A stretch of DNA of 49,095 bases from an uncultured Pseudomonadota bacterium (GTDB lineage: Bacteria > Myxococcota_A > UBA796 > GCA-2862545). How positions within the stretch are numbered: position 1 is the stretch's first letter; each line of letters opens with the position of its first letter. The notes under the pieces were generated by a model. It was given only the letters and a program-made list of their open reading frames with translations. It was not told where the DNA came from and did no database searches. Positions 17,160 through 30,269 of the stretch are shown here, in pieces. Both the position numbers and the translations under genes were made by a program. The stretch covers positions 1 through 49,095 of the forward strand of contig CAIOSP010000075.1 of NCBI GenBank assembly GCA_903861005.1. Reading direction: 5' to 3'.

Positions 17160-20120
17160 GTGTCTCTCGCTGAACTGCTGACCACCGTGCGCGAGGACGC
17201 AGACCCGCGAGCATGGGCCGCTGCAGTCTCGCTCGCGCGTGAAGGTGCGGTCGCCGGTGTGGGCGGCGATGGGGCCGAGGTCATCCTCCAGGTCAAGACC
17301 AAGGCACGCCCGACCCCGTTCGAGATCCACCTGTGGCCCGACGAGGGCGACTACGGCTGCGAGTGCGAGCTGCCCGCCCCCTGCGTGCACGTCTGCGCCT
17401 CGCTCATCGCGCTCAACCAGGGCCTCAAGGTCGGGCGCGCCATGCCTGGGGCCGCGCCTTCGTTCCGCGTGAACCTGCGCTACGACTTCACCACCGACGG
17501 CGCCCGCCTGCATGTGATGCGCACGGTCGTGTGGCCGGACGGTCGCACCGAGCCCCTGCGTGGCAACCTCATCGACTCCAACTACGCCGCCGGCCGCGGC
17601 GACGTACACGTCGAGAACCTGCTGGTCAACCACCGCGGCGGCCCGCTGGACGAAGAGATCCTCCGCCGCCTGCTGCTCTTCCTGGAAGGCAGCCCGATGG
17701 GCACGCTCGACGGCGAGCCGGTGCGCCTGTCCAACGAGCCTGTCCCGTTCGTCATCCGCGTGCGCGACGAGGGCGAGGGCTTCCGCGTGGGCCTGTTCCG
17801 CGCCACCGGCCTGGACAAGCTGTACCTGGGCGCCGCGCTGCGGGGCGGCGTGCTGCACCCCACCACGTTCGCCGAGCTGCCGGCCGCCGAGCGCAAGGCG
17901 CTGGACCCGCGCACCTCCGACCGCGTGTTCTCGCGCGACCGCGTGTCGTGGATCGTGGCCGAGTACCTCCCCCGCCTGCGCCAGTTCGGCCTGCCGGTGG
18001 AGATCGAGACCGAGCGCCTGCCCGCCAGCGACGCGCTCCAGCCCCGCGTCATGGTCGAGCTGGAGGACGCGCCCGACGGCCTGCGCGTCCGCCCGGTCAT
18101 CGTCTACGGCGACCCGCCCGTCGCCCGCATCGAGGACGGCCACGTCGTGAAGTTGGGCGCCATCGTGCCCGCCCGCGACCACGCCTCCGAGCGCCGCGCC
18201 ACCCGCGCGTTCGAGGAGCGCACCCGCCTGCCAGTGGGCTTCGCGCGCGTCCTCTCGCCGGCCGAGGCCGCCACCTTCCTACGCGACGACCTCCACGCCG
18301 CGCTGGGCGTGCAGGTGGTTGGCAAGGTCGACCGTCGACGCTACCGCGTGAGCGACGCCACGATCGTCCCGCACTTGGCCGTCGCGCGCACCGCGTCCGG
18401 TGGCGAGTCGCCCGCCGCCTTCTCTCTGGACGTGCGCTTCACCTCGTCGGAGGGCGAGGCCGACCCCACCGAGGTCCTGCGCGCCTGGCATCTGGGCCGC
18501 AGCCTCGTCCCGCTGACGGACGGCGGCTGGGCGCCCTTGCCTGCCGCGTGGCTCAAGGAGCACGGCGCCGTGCTCGAAGAGCTGCTCGCCGCGCGCGACG
18601 CCGCCGGTCGCGTCGACCGGAACAGCACCGCCGCGTTGATCGAGCTGCTGGAGGACACGTCCGCGACCGTGCCGCCGGACCTCGCGTCGCTGCGCGAGTG
18701 GCTGGAGTCCGGCGAGGGCCTGCCCGAGATCGACCCGCCCGCCACCTTCCGCGCGGACCTGCGCCCCTACCAGCTCACCGGCTACCGGTGGCTCGCGTTC
18801 CTCCGCAAGACCGGCCTGCACGGCATCCTCGCCGACGACATGGGCTTGGGCAAGACCATCCAGGCCCTGGCGGCCATCCAGGACGCCGGCGGCCGCAGCC
18901 TGGTGATCGCGCCCACGTCCGTGCTGCGCAACTGGGCCCGTGAGGCGGAGCGCTTCTCGCCGGACCTGCGCGTGTGCGTCTACCATGGCACCAGCCGCCG
19001 CCTGGACCCCAAGGCCAACCTGACGATCACCAGCTACGCGCTGCTTCGTCTGGACTTGGAAGCGCTGACCAAGGTCGAGTGGAACTACGCCATCCTCGAT
19101 GAAGCGCAGGCGATTAAGAACCCCGACAGCCAGACCGCGCTCGCCGCGGGCAAGCTGCGCGCGCTCCACCGCCTCTGCCTGTCCGGCACGCCCGTCGAGA
19201 ACCGGCTGGAGGAGCTGTGGAGCCTGTTCCGCTTCCTCATGCCCGGACTGCTCGGCCCGCGCGCCACGTTCCGTGAACGCTTCGAGCGCCCGATCGAGGG
19301 CGGCGACGTACGCGCCCGCGAGGGCCTGCGCAAGCGCGTCCGCCCGTACGTCCTGCGCCGCCACAAGCGCCAGGTCGCGACCGATCTGCCGCCGCTGACT
19401 GAGGTCATCGAGGTGTGTGAGATGGGTGCTGAGCAGCGCCGCGTCTACGAGGCGGTCCGTCAGGCCGCCCGCCGCGACGTGTGGCTCGCCCTGTCCGACC
19501 GCGGCAACCCCGGCTGGCAGATGCAGATCCTGGAAGCGCTGCTCCGCATGCGTCAGGCCTGCTGCGACCCGAGCCTGCTGCCCGGCTTGGCCGGCCGCAA
19601 CGCGCCCTCCGCCAAGCTCGACCGCCTGGAAGAGGTCCTCGTCGACCTGGTCGTCGACGGCCACAAGACGCTGATCTTCAGCCAGTGGACCAGCCTGCTC
19701 GACCGCGTCGAGCCGCGCCTGAAGACGCTCGGCATCGACTTCGTCCGCTTGGACGGCACCACGCGCGACCGCCAGTCGGTCGTCGACAAGTTCCAGTCCG
19801 CCGACGGCCCGCCCGTCTTCCTGGTCTCGCTCAAGGCAGGCGGCACCGGCCTGAACCTCACCGCCGCCGACTACGTGGTCCACCTGGACCCGTGGTGGAA
19901 CCCCGCGGTGGAGCAGCAGGCTACGGACCGCGCGCACCGCATCGGCCAAGACAAGCCCGTGGTCGCCATGCGCTTCGTCTGCGAGAACTCCGTCGAGGAG
20001 CGCATCCTGGACCTGCAGGACGCCAAGCGCGCGCTCGCCGACGCGGCCCTGGGCGGCGAGGGCGGCATGATGAAGGCGCTCTCCGCCGAAGAGCTGCGGA
20101 GCCTGTTCGAGGGGGCGTGA
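17160..20120 (+). CDS. SNF2-family ATPase with N-terminal SWIM zinc finger (fused form)
   Basis: A 986-residue single-chain SWIM-SNF2 protein. The SWIM finger CxC-x5-CxH lies near the N-terminus (C67, C69, C75, H77; CECELPAPCVHVCASL). A long middle part (about 90-530) contains no clear domain. The ATPase core has Walker A DDMGLGKTIQ near 560, Walker B LDEAQAIKNP near 647 and motif VI QATDRAHRIGQ near 920. I placed the start at GTG 17160, 6 nt after a near-perfect AAGGAGG; a GTG at 17109 would add 17 unconvincing residues. It is probably a chromatin/DNA-remodelling or repair translocase. It is not linked to the island by sequence and looks like a host gene. Confidence 0.92.
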   Translation: MSLAELLTTVREDADPRAWAAAVSLAREGAVAGVGGDGAEVILQVKTKARPTPFEIHLWPDEGDYGCECELPAPCVHVCASLIALNQGLKVGRAMPGAAPSFRVNLRYDFTTDGARLHVMRTVVWPDGRTEPLRGNLIDSNYAAGRGDVHVENLLVNHRGGPLDEEILRRLLLFLEGSPMGTLDGEPVRLSNEPVPFVIRVRDEGEGFRVGLFRATGLDKLYLGAALRGGVLHPTTFAELPAAERKALDPRTSDRVFSRDRVSWIVAEYLPRLRQFGLPVEIETERLPASDALQPRVMVELEDAPDGLRVRPVIVYGDPPVARIEDGHVVKLGAIVPARDHASERRATRAFEERTRLPVGFARVLSPAEAATFLRDDLHAALGVQVVGKVDRRRYRVSDATIVPHLAVARTASGGESPAAFSLDVRFTSSEGEADPTEVLRAWHLGRSLVPLTDGGWAPLPAAWLKEHGAVLEELLAARDAAGRVDRNSTAALIELLEDTSATVPPDLASLREWLESGEGLPEIDPPATFRADLRPYQLTGYRWLAFLRKTGLHGILADDMGLGKTIQALAAIQDAGGRSLVIAPTSVLRNWAREAERFSPDLRVCVYHGTSRRLDPKANLTITSYALLRLDLEALTKVEWNYAILDEAQAIKNPDSQTALAAGKLRALHRLCLSGTPVENRLEELWSLFRFLMPGLLGPRATFRERFERPIEGGDVRAREGLRKRVRPYVLRRHKRQVATDLPPLTEVIEVCEMGAEQRRVYEAVRQAARRDVWLALSDRGNPGWQMQILEALLRMRQACCDPSLLPGLAGRNAPSAKLDRLEEVLVDLVVDGHKTLIFSQWTSLLDRVEPRLKTLGIDFVRLDGTTRDRQSVVDKFQSADGPPVFLVSLKAGGTGLNLTAADYVVHLDPWWNPAVEQQATDRAHRIGQDKPVVAMRFVCENSVEERILDLQDAKRALADAALGGEGGMMKALSAEELRSLFEGA

Positions 20121-20169
20121 ACCGCCTCCCCCGTCGCGTTAGCCACCGTCCGATCGGGGTCTCTCTACC

Positions 20170-21843
<1,674 letters not shown>

Positions 21844-21850
21844 GCGCGGC

Positions 21851-21876
21851 GCGCGGGTCGGCGAACCGGCCCGCGC
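21851..21876. terminator. Strong stem-loop between convergent genes, likely bidirectional terminator
   Basis: gcgcgggtcgg-cgaa-ccggcccgcgc forms an 11-bp stem (one G-T pair in the RNA of one strand) with a stable four-base loop, 7 nt after the ettA stop. A T tract is missing on either side, so it may work as a bidirectional or Rho-assisted end. The convergent kinase gene ends 63 nt further on. Confidence 0.6.
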
Positions 21877-21939
21877 TACCGACACGTGGAAGGCGCACGC
21901 CGACAGCGTGTGCACCGTCGGCAGGTGCGCGCCGCCCGA

Positions 21940-22911
21940 TCAGGCCAGCGGGACCCGCAGCTCGATCTGCATGTCCTGGCCTTCGCGACGCACGCTCAGG
22001 TCGCCGCCGATCGACCGCGCGACCTCGCGCGCGTAGGCCAAGCCCGCGAGCGGCATCGGCACGCGATCCCGGCGCAGCAGGATGGGCTTCTCCCGCCACA
22101 TGAGCGCGGGCAGGTGCTCAAGCAGCGCGTCGTAGGCGCGCGCCGACACCACGATCACGCCCTCGCTTCCAAAGCGCATGCCCTGGACGGACACGTTGCG
22201 CTTGCCCGCGGCGCGAATCCACGCGACGCGGATCATGTCCTCGACCGCGCTCGACAGCGCGTCCTGCGGACCACGAACCTGCAGCGGCTCGCCGGACTCC
22301 ACCGTGACCCGACCGCCGAACGCACGACGCGCAGCGGAGGTCCGCGCCAGCGACGCGAGGTCCACCAGCGGCCCCTCCTCCGTCTTCACGGGCCTGCGGC
22401 CCAGGTTGGAGAGTCCGTCGAGCATCAGGCCCGCGACGTCGGCGGCCTCGAGCAGCGCGTCCACGTCCTCGTTGTACTCCGCGGCGATCGCGGACTCGTT
22501 CTGCAGCGCGGCGACCGTGAAGTGCAGCGCCTGGAGCGGGCCGCGCAGGTCATGCGCCAGCTCGCGGCACAGCGCCGACGTCACGTGGTTCCACGACACC
22601 CGGCGGGCCAGCAAGCCGAGCAGCCGTGCGCGGACCTCCTCGGCCTCGACCGGCGTCCAGGCGACGTCGTGCGAGCCCTTGCGGAGGACGCGGTGCCACG
22701 ACCGGCCCTCAGACGGCGCGACCAGGAAGAGCGCGGGGACGTCGTCGTCGCGCACCACCTGGAGGACTTCGCCAGGGAGGCCCTCTGGCACCACCAGCCA
22801 CGCATCGACCGTGGCGGCCGCCACGCCCTCGGGGGTGGGCTCCACCGGAACGGGCTCGCCCCGATCGCCGACGAGCGCGACCAGGTCGATGGCATCGCCG
22901 ACCGCGAGCAT
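21940..22911 (-). CDS. Degenerate sensor histidine kinase-like protein
   Basis: A 323-residue cytosolic protein. Residues about 1-95 resemble a pseudo-receiver. The dimerisation/H-box is clear: CRELAHDLRGPLQALHFTVA with candidate phospho-His 120. The C-terminal half lies where a HATPase domain should be, but the N box is not recognisable (SSAVEDMIRVAWIRAAGKRN lacks the usual NLL.NA). Only LAYAREVARSIGGDLSV resembles the G2/F region. It may be an inactive or diverged kinase acting as a scaffold. The ATG at 22911 is taken; a TTG at 22932 overlapping the rhodanese stop would add seven residues. It is downstream of the rhodanese gene and probably co-transcribed. Confidence 0.7.
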   Translation of the reverse strand: MLAVGDAIDLVALVGDRGEPVPVEPTPEGVAAATVDAWLVVPEGLPGEVLQVVRDDDVPALFLVAPSEGRSWHRVLRKGSHDVAWTPVEAEEVRARLLGLLARRVSWNHVTSALCRELAHDLRGPLQALHFTVAALQNESAIAAEYNEDVDALLEAADVAGLMLDGLSNLGRRPVKTEEGPLVDLASLARTSAARRAFGGRVTVESGEPLQVRGPQDALSSAVEDMIRVAWIRAAGKRNVSVQGMRFGSEGVIVVSARAYDALLEHLPALMWREKPILLRRDRVPMPLAGLAYAREVARSIGGDLSVRREGQDMQIELRVPLA

Positions 22912-22928
22912 CCCGACGCGCGGCAGGC

Positions 22929-23447
22929 TCAAGGGGTGGGCGTCGGCGCGGCAGGCGCGGCGGCAGGGTCGGCCGGTGCTGCGGGCGCGGCGGCGGGGTC
23001 CGCAGGCGCGGCGGGTGCTGCGGCGTCGCCAGGCTTCTCGAGCGGCAGGCCCTTCTCCACCCAGGCGTTCGTGCCTCCGAGCACGTTGAGCGCGTGGTAG
23101 CCGGCCGCCGCCATCCGATCCGCGGCGCGCGCGGAGCGACCGCCGGCGGCGCAGATGAAGTAGATCGGCGCGTCCTTGTTCAGCGTCTTGATCGTGTTGT
23201 TCCCCGGGTCGACCTGGTCGACGGGCACGTGGATGGCGCCAGGGACGTGGCCCTGGCTCCACTCGTCGTCCGTGCGGACGTCGACGATGACCGCGCCCTT
23301 GGCCTGCGCCGCGGCAAAGTCGTCGATCGAGACGTCGCTACGAACCAGCGCGGAAGGGTCGGAGGGGCCAGAGGTCGCGGTGACGGGGCCGCCCGCGCCA
23401 CATGCCGTCGCAAGCAGAAGCCAACCAGCCATTCCGAGGATGCGCAT
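22929..23447 (-). CDS. Rhodanese-domain lipoprotein
   Basis: A 172-residue lipoprotein. Signal peptide MRILGMAGWLLLATACGAGG has lipobox ATAC (Cys 16). The rhodanese fold follows (about 35-135): IVDVRTDDEWSQGHVPGAIH, a catalytic loop with Cys (YFICAAGGRSARAAD), and LNVLGGTNAWVEKGLPL. The Cys in CAAGGRS suggests an active sulfurtransferase. The C-terminus is an Ala/Pro repeat tail (AAPAAPADPA). The ATG at 23447 has GGAGA upstream; another ATG at 23459 is possible. It would act in the periplasm, tethered to a membrane. The sensor-like gene follows after 17 nt. Confidence 0.9.
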   Translation of the reverse strand: MRILGMAGWLLLATACGAGGPVTATSGPSDPSALVRSDVSIDDFAAAQAKGAVIVDVRTDDEWSQGHVPGAIHVPVDQVDPGNNTIKTLNKDAPIYFICAAGGRSARAADRMAAAGYHALNVLGGTNAWVEKGLPLEKPGDAAAPAAPADPAAAPAAPADPAAAPAAPTPTP

Positions 23448-23534
23448 CGAGGTCTCCATGGTTGGCCGATCCCTACCCCGTCCAACCCCTGCGCCACAAG
23501 GCGGGAGCCACCGCGGGGCCGCCACCAGACCTGA

Positions 23535-26046
<2,512 letters not shown>

Positions 26047-26137
26047 CCGTTCCTGCGCTCGTAGGACAGTTCCCGACGCGCTCCGCCCTTCCCCACCGCG
26101 CCTGCGGTATTAGGGACGGAGTTCTTCGGGAGCGTGC

Positions 26138-27574
26138 ATGCAGGATCTCACCCCCTCTGTCGAGGCGCACTTCGCGGGCTTTGGTGTGGACGACGACCTC
26201 GTCCGCGCCGCCCTCGCCGCCGCGACCACCCACGGCGCCGACTTCGCCGAGCTGTTCTTCCAGCACTCGACGTCGACGTCGATCGGGCTGTCGGATCGGC
26301 TGATCAACCGCGTCCACACCAGCGTGGATCTGGGCGTCGGCGTGCGCGTCGTGATCGGCGATCAGGTCGGCTACGCCTACACCGAGGATCTGGAGCTGAA
26401 CTCCGTGCTGCGCGCGGCGGCCACCGCGTCGGAGATCGCGCGCGGTGGTGGCGCGCCGCACCCCGTGTCAGTGCTCCGCCGCTTCCCCATCCCCAACCTG
26501 TACCCGGTGTCGCGCTCGTGGGGTGACGTGGAGATCGGCGAGCGACTGCCGCTGGTGCGCGCCTGGGAGCAGCGGGCCTTCGACCTGGACGCCCGCGTCC
26601 GCAAGGTCCAGGTCTCGCTGTCGGACGGCACGTCGCAGGTCTACATCGCGCGCGCAGACGGCGTGCGTGTCGGCGACGTCCGCCCCATGACCACCGCCTA
26701 CCTTTCGGTCACGGTGGAGGACGGCGACAAGAAGGAGAGCGGCTCGTACAACGTCGCCGGTCGCACAGGCATGGAGCTGTACACGCCGGAGCGCCAGGAG
26801 CGGCTCGCCAAGGAGGCCGTGCACCGCGCGATGCAGGCGCTCGACGCAGGCAGCCCTCCCGCGGGCGAGATGCCGGTGGTCATGGCCGCGGGCTCCAGCG
26901 GCATCCTGCTCCACGAGGCGATCGGCCACGGCCTGGAGGCCGACTTCAACCGCAAGGGCATCAGCATCTTCGCGGACAAGATGGGGCAGTCGATCGCGCA
27001 CGACACCGTCACGATCGTCGACGACGCCACCATCCCCGGCAGCCGCGGCGCGCTCAACGTCGACGACGAGGGCAACGCCACCGAGCGCACCACGCTCGTG
27101 CAGAACGGCGTGCTCAAGGGCTACCTGCACGATCAGATCTCCGCGAAGCAGTACGGCGTCGCGCCCACGGGCTCGGGCCGTCGTCAGTCCTTCCGCCACC
27201 CGCCGCTGCCGCGCATGCGCGCCACCTACATGGAGGCCGGCCCGCATGATCCGGCCGCGATCATCGCGAGCGTCGACCGCGGGATCTACTGCGACTCGTT
27301 CTCCAACGGTCAGGTGCAGATCGGCGGTGGCGACTTCGCGTTCTTCGTCCGCTACGGCTGGATGATCGAAGGCGGAAAGCTCACGCGCCCTGTGAAGGAC
27401 GTGAACCTGATCGGCAACGGCCCCAAGGTGCTCGCCGCGATCGACATGGTCGGCAACGACCTGGAGATCGACGAGGGCGGCTGGACCTGCGGCAAGGACG
27501 GCCAAGGCGTCGCCGTCAGCCAGGGGATGCCCACCGTCCGGGTTCAGAAGCTGTCCGTGGGAGGTGGCCGATGA
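26138..27574 (+). CDS. tldD: TldD-family metalloprotease subunit
   Basis: A 478-residue TldD homologue. The zinc site HExxxH is intact (H259, E260, H264 in HEAIGHGLEAD), with FNRKGISIFADKMGQ, TIVDDATIPGSRGALNVDDE and GSGRRQSFRHPPLPRMR as in the family. TldD forms a heterodimer with TldE and degrades peptides, for example microcin precursors or CcdA-type antitoxins. The tldE-like gene overlaps by 4 nt (ATGA). No peptide substrate gene is evident nearby. Confidence 0.96.
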   Translation: MQDLTPSVEAHFAGFGVDDDLVRAALAAATTHGADFAELFFQHSTSTSIGLSDRLINRVHTSVDLGVGVRVVIGDQVGYAYTEDLELNSVLRAAATASEIARGGGAPHPVSVLRRFPIPNLYPVSRSWGDVEIGERLPLVRAWEQRAFDLDARVRKVQVSLSDGTSQVYIARADGVRVGDVRPMTTAYLSVTVEDGDKKESGSYNVAGRTGMELYTPERQERLAKEAVHRAMQALDAGSPPAGEMPVVMAAGSSGILLHEAIGHGLEADFNRKGISIFADKMGQSIAHDTVTIVDDATIPGSRGALNVDDEGNATERTTLVQNGVLKGYLHDQISAKQYGVAPTGSGRRQSFRHPPLPRMRATYMEAGPHDPAAIIASVDRGIYCDSFSNGQVQIGGGDFAFFVRYGWMIEGGKLTRPVKDVNLIGNGPKVLAAIDMVGNDLEIDEGGWTCGKDGQGVAVSQGMPTVRVQKLSVGGGR

Positions 27575-28902
27575 CCCTGCCCCAGAACGCGCTCGATCTG
27601 GCGGCGCATGTCGTCGCCCGCGCCAAGGCCCTGGGCGTCGACGAGATCAGCGTCGGCGTCAGCGAGTCCACCAACACCGAGATCTCGCGCCGCGAGCAGC
27701 GCGTCGAGCAGGCCTCGTCGTCGTCCACGCGCCGGCTCGGTCTGTCGCTGCTGCTCGACGGCCGCTGGTCCACGCACTCCACGTCCGACCTGCGCGAGGA
27801 CGCGCTCGACGTGTTCCTGCGCCGCGCCGTGGACGCCACCCGCTGGCTCGAGCCCGACCCGGACCGCGCCCTCGCGCCCGCCGAGCTGTGCGGCCGCGGC
27901 ACCTCGGAGGCCGCGCTCGACCACTACGATCGCACCTGGGACACCCTCAGCGCCGACGACCGCGCCGACTGGGCCAAGCGCCTGGAGGAGGCGGTGCTCG
28001 CTCGTAAGGACGACCGCTTCATCAGCGCGTCCGTCGACTTCTCGGACGGCGGCGGCAAGCACACCCAGGTCACGAGCAACGGCTTCTCCGACGCCACCGA
28101 GGACGCGTGGTTCTCGTTCGGCGGCAGCGTGACGCTGTCGGACGAAGGCGGCCGCAGGCCTGAGGGATCGTCGCACTACGGCGCGCGCTACCTGTCCGAC
28201 CTCCCGCCCGTGGACCGCGTCGCGGAGGAGGCGCACCGCCGCGCGCACGAGGCGATCGGGTCCGGACCCATTGAGTCCGGGCGCTACCCCATGATCCTCG
28301 CCAACCGCGTGGCGGGGCGCATCCTCGGCACGCTGGCCGGGCCCATCGACGGCGGGTCGATCCACCACGGCCGCACCTGCTTGGGTGATCGCCTCAACAC
28401 CGCGATCGGCAGCGAGCACCTCACGCTGATCGACGATCCGACCATCCCGCGCGGCCTGGGCAGCACACCCTGGGACGACGACCTGATGGTCGCGCGCCCC
28501 CGCGTGGTGATCGAGAAGGGCGTGCTTCGTATGCACTACCTGTCGACCTACTACGCCCGGAAGCTCGGGCGCCCGGTCACCACCGGCAGCGCGTCGAACT
28601 GGGTGGTGTCGCCAGGGCCGCGCGATCCGGCAGAGCTGTCGCGCGCGCTCCCCAAGGCCATCCTCGTGACCGGCTGGCTGGGCGGCAACGCGAACCCCGT
28701 CACCGGCGACTTCAGCTACGGCATCCGCGGCAAGCTGTTGGAGTACGGCGAGCCCACCAAGGGCCTGTCGGAGATGAACGTCACGGGCAACATCGCGACC
28801 ATCTTCCATCAGCTGGCCGAGGTCGCGAACGACCCGTGGATGTGGTCGTCCACGCGCAGCCCGACCATGCTGTTCCACGACGTGCAGTTCAGCGGCACCT
28901 GA
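27571..28902 (+). CDS. tldE: TldE/PmbA-family protein
   Basis: A 443-residue TldE/PmbA homologue (E. coli PmbA about 450). The start AKALGVDEISVGVSESTNTE and the RVEQASSSSTRRLGLSLLLD stretch fit the family; the C-terminal region has SNWVVSPGP, SELMNVTGN-like SEMNVTGNIATIFHQ and the ARKLGRPVTTGSA block. TldE lacks the zinc motif and supplies the second half of the TldD/E protease. The 4-nt overlap with tldD ensures equal expression. Confidence 0.94.
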   Translation: MTLPQNALDLAAHVVARAKALGVDEISVGVSESTNTEISRREQRVEQASSSSTRRLGLSLLLDGRWSTHSTSDLREDALDVFLRRAVDATRWLEPDPDRALAPAELCGRGTSEAALDHYDRTWDTLSADDRADWAKRLEEAVLARKDDRFISASVDFSDGGGKHTQVTSNGFSDATEDAWFSFGGSVTLSDEGGRRPEGSSHYGARYLSDLPPVDRVAEEAHRRAHEAIGSGPIESGRYPMILANRVAGRILGTLAGPIDGGSIHHGRTCLGDRLNTAIGSEHLTLIDDPTIPRGLGSTPWDDDLMVARPRVVIEKGVLRMHYLSTYYARKLGRPVTTGSASNWVVSPGPRDPAELSRALPKAILVTGWLGGNANPVTGDFSYGIRGKLLEYGEPTKGLSEMNVTGNIATIFHQLAEVANDPWMWSSTRSPTMLFHDVQFSGT

Positions 28903-28944
28903 CCTGCGGTAGACTTCGCGCCGCCTGACGTGCAGGAGCACCCC

Positions 28945-30252
28945 GTGAGCGTTCGACCCCAGCCCGGCCGCGCGCGCCCACCCTTTGGGTGGGTGGTGGC
29001 GCTGTGCGCGCAGGTCGGCGCGTGCGCGCCGGACACGGACGTCCCCACCGACACCGACGCAGGTCCCGACACGGCGGTCGAGGACACGGACCCGGGCGTG
29101 GACACCAACATCGTAGACAGCGGCCCACCCGGCGACACCAACGCGTCCGACTCCGCCATCCTGGTCGACACCGACGTGGCCGACACGGACACCGGTGCGC
29201 CCACCGACACCGACGCCCCCGACACAGACCTCACGCCTGTGGACACCGATCCGCCGCCACACACCGGCGTGGTCGACACGGACGTCGTCGATACGGACGT
29301 CGTCGACACCGCCGTGGTCGACACCGACCCTCCTTCGGACACGGACGTCGTCGATACGGACGTCGTCGACACCGCCGTGGTCGACACCGACTTCCCGCCC
29401 GACTTCGTGCGCGTCTACCGCGGCAGCTCGCTCCCTGACCTCTCCGGCTACCCGTGGCCGGTCGACCCGACCGCGATCATGGCGAGCGGGTTTGGCCCAA
29501 GGCTTCTGCCGTTCGAGAACGACCGGACCGACCTGCACCTCGGCCTGGACTTTGAGACGCCGGAGGGCTCTCCGGCCTATGCGATCGCCGACGGCACCAC
29601 GTTCAAGGTCGACCCGGCCGGCTCGCCCGGGGACGGGAACACGCTCTACATCGAGTACCCGCTCGCCACGCCGTTCGTCTGGCAGGGGGTGACGGTCAAC
29701 AGGTTCTACACGGTCTACAGCCACCTCTCCGGGTTCTCGGTGGCCGAGGGTGACCCGGTCGTCGCCGGGCAGGTGGTCGCGTCCGTGGGCAGCACAGGCG
29801 GCGCCCATGAGCCCCACCTGCACGTCGAGGTCCGCCTCCAGACGCACTGCACCCACCGGTACCTGTTCGAGAACCCTACCTCGACGTGCGGCGTCGGGTT
29901 CGACCCCGCGATCAGCCCGCTGCACCTGTTCGCCGGGTACCGTGAGTCAGACCTCACGGTGGCGTTGGTGAGCCGCGACCCTTTTGTCGTGCGCGTGACG
30001 ACCACCGACGTCGACATGGACCTCAACCACATCGAGTCCGAGCTGGGCGTCGTGGACTACGACCTCCGCACCAGCCTGGACACGCGCACCTTCGCGGCGC
30101 TCGACAACTTCGACTACGGCTGGATGGTCTTGGCGCCGGACCTGCCGGCCGCCGAGCGCGGCGCGCAGTCGTACACGCTCACCTTCCCCACGCCGCCGAC
30201 CTGGCTTGAGGTGCTCGACATCCAGGGCAACGGCTGGCGCTACGGGCCCTGA
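28945..30252 (+). CDS. M23-type peptidase lipoprotein with Asp/Thr linker
   Basis: A 435-residue exported protein. The N-terminus has a hydrophobic segment ending VGAC, a probable lipobox (Cys near residue 25). A linker of about 120 residues made of DTD, VVDT and PTDT repeats follows. The LytM/M23 metallopeptidase domain spans about 150-310: zinc ligands are in DLHLGLDFETP and EPHLHVEV (HxH). The final 130 residues form an additional unknown domain. It would cut peptidoglycan cross-links in the envelope or in other bacteria. I chose GTG 28945 because AGGAG (28934-28938) lies upstream; a GTG at 28930 would add five residues. Confidence 0.88.
   Translation: MSVRPQPGRARPPFGWVVALCAQVGACAPDTDVPTDTDAGPDTAVEDTDPGVDTNIVDSGPPGDTNASDSAILVDTDVADTDTGAPTDTDAPDTDLTPVDTDPPPHTGVVDTDVVDTDVVDTAVVDTDPPSDTDVVDTDVVDTAVVDTDFPPDFVRVYRGSSLPDLSGYPWPVDPTAIMASGFGPRLLPFENDRTDLHLGLDFETPEGSPAYAIADGTTFKVDPAGSPGDGNTLYIEYPLATPFVWQGVTVNRFYTVYSHLSGFSVAEGDPVVAGQVVASVGSTGGAHEPHLHVEVRLQTHCTHRYLFENPTSTCGVGFDPAISPLHLFAGYRESDLTVALVSRDPFVVRVTTTDVDMDLNHIESELGVVDYDLRTSLDTRTFAALDNFDYGWMVLAPDLPAAERGAQSYTLTFPTPPTWLEVLDIQGNGWRYGP
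29275..29391 (+). repeat. 54-bp perfect tandem repeat (63-bp period) in the peptidase linker
   Basis: 29275-29328 and 29338-29391 are identical (starting gacacggacgtcgtcgatac). They encode two copies of an 18-residue Asp/Val/Thr block separated by a three-codon spacer, so the period is 21 codons and the frame is kept. Exact DNA identity points to recent duplication and possible length variation of the linker. Confidence 0.85.
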
Positions 30253-30269
30253 GCCCACGGCCGGTCGAC

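Noticed and set aside
18279-19949. Long antisense ORF (556 codons) on the minus strand
   Set aside because: It is fully inside the SWIM-SNF2 gene, has Ala/Val/Arg-rich composition typical of GC-rich shadow frames, and has no recognisable motif.
26138-28902. TldD/TldE as part of a peptide (RiPP) biosynthesis cluster
   Set aside because: No precursor, modification or transport gene nearby; the pair is a common housekeeping unit.
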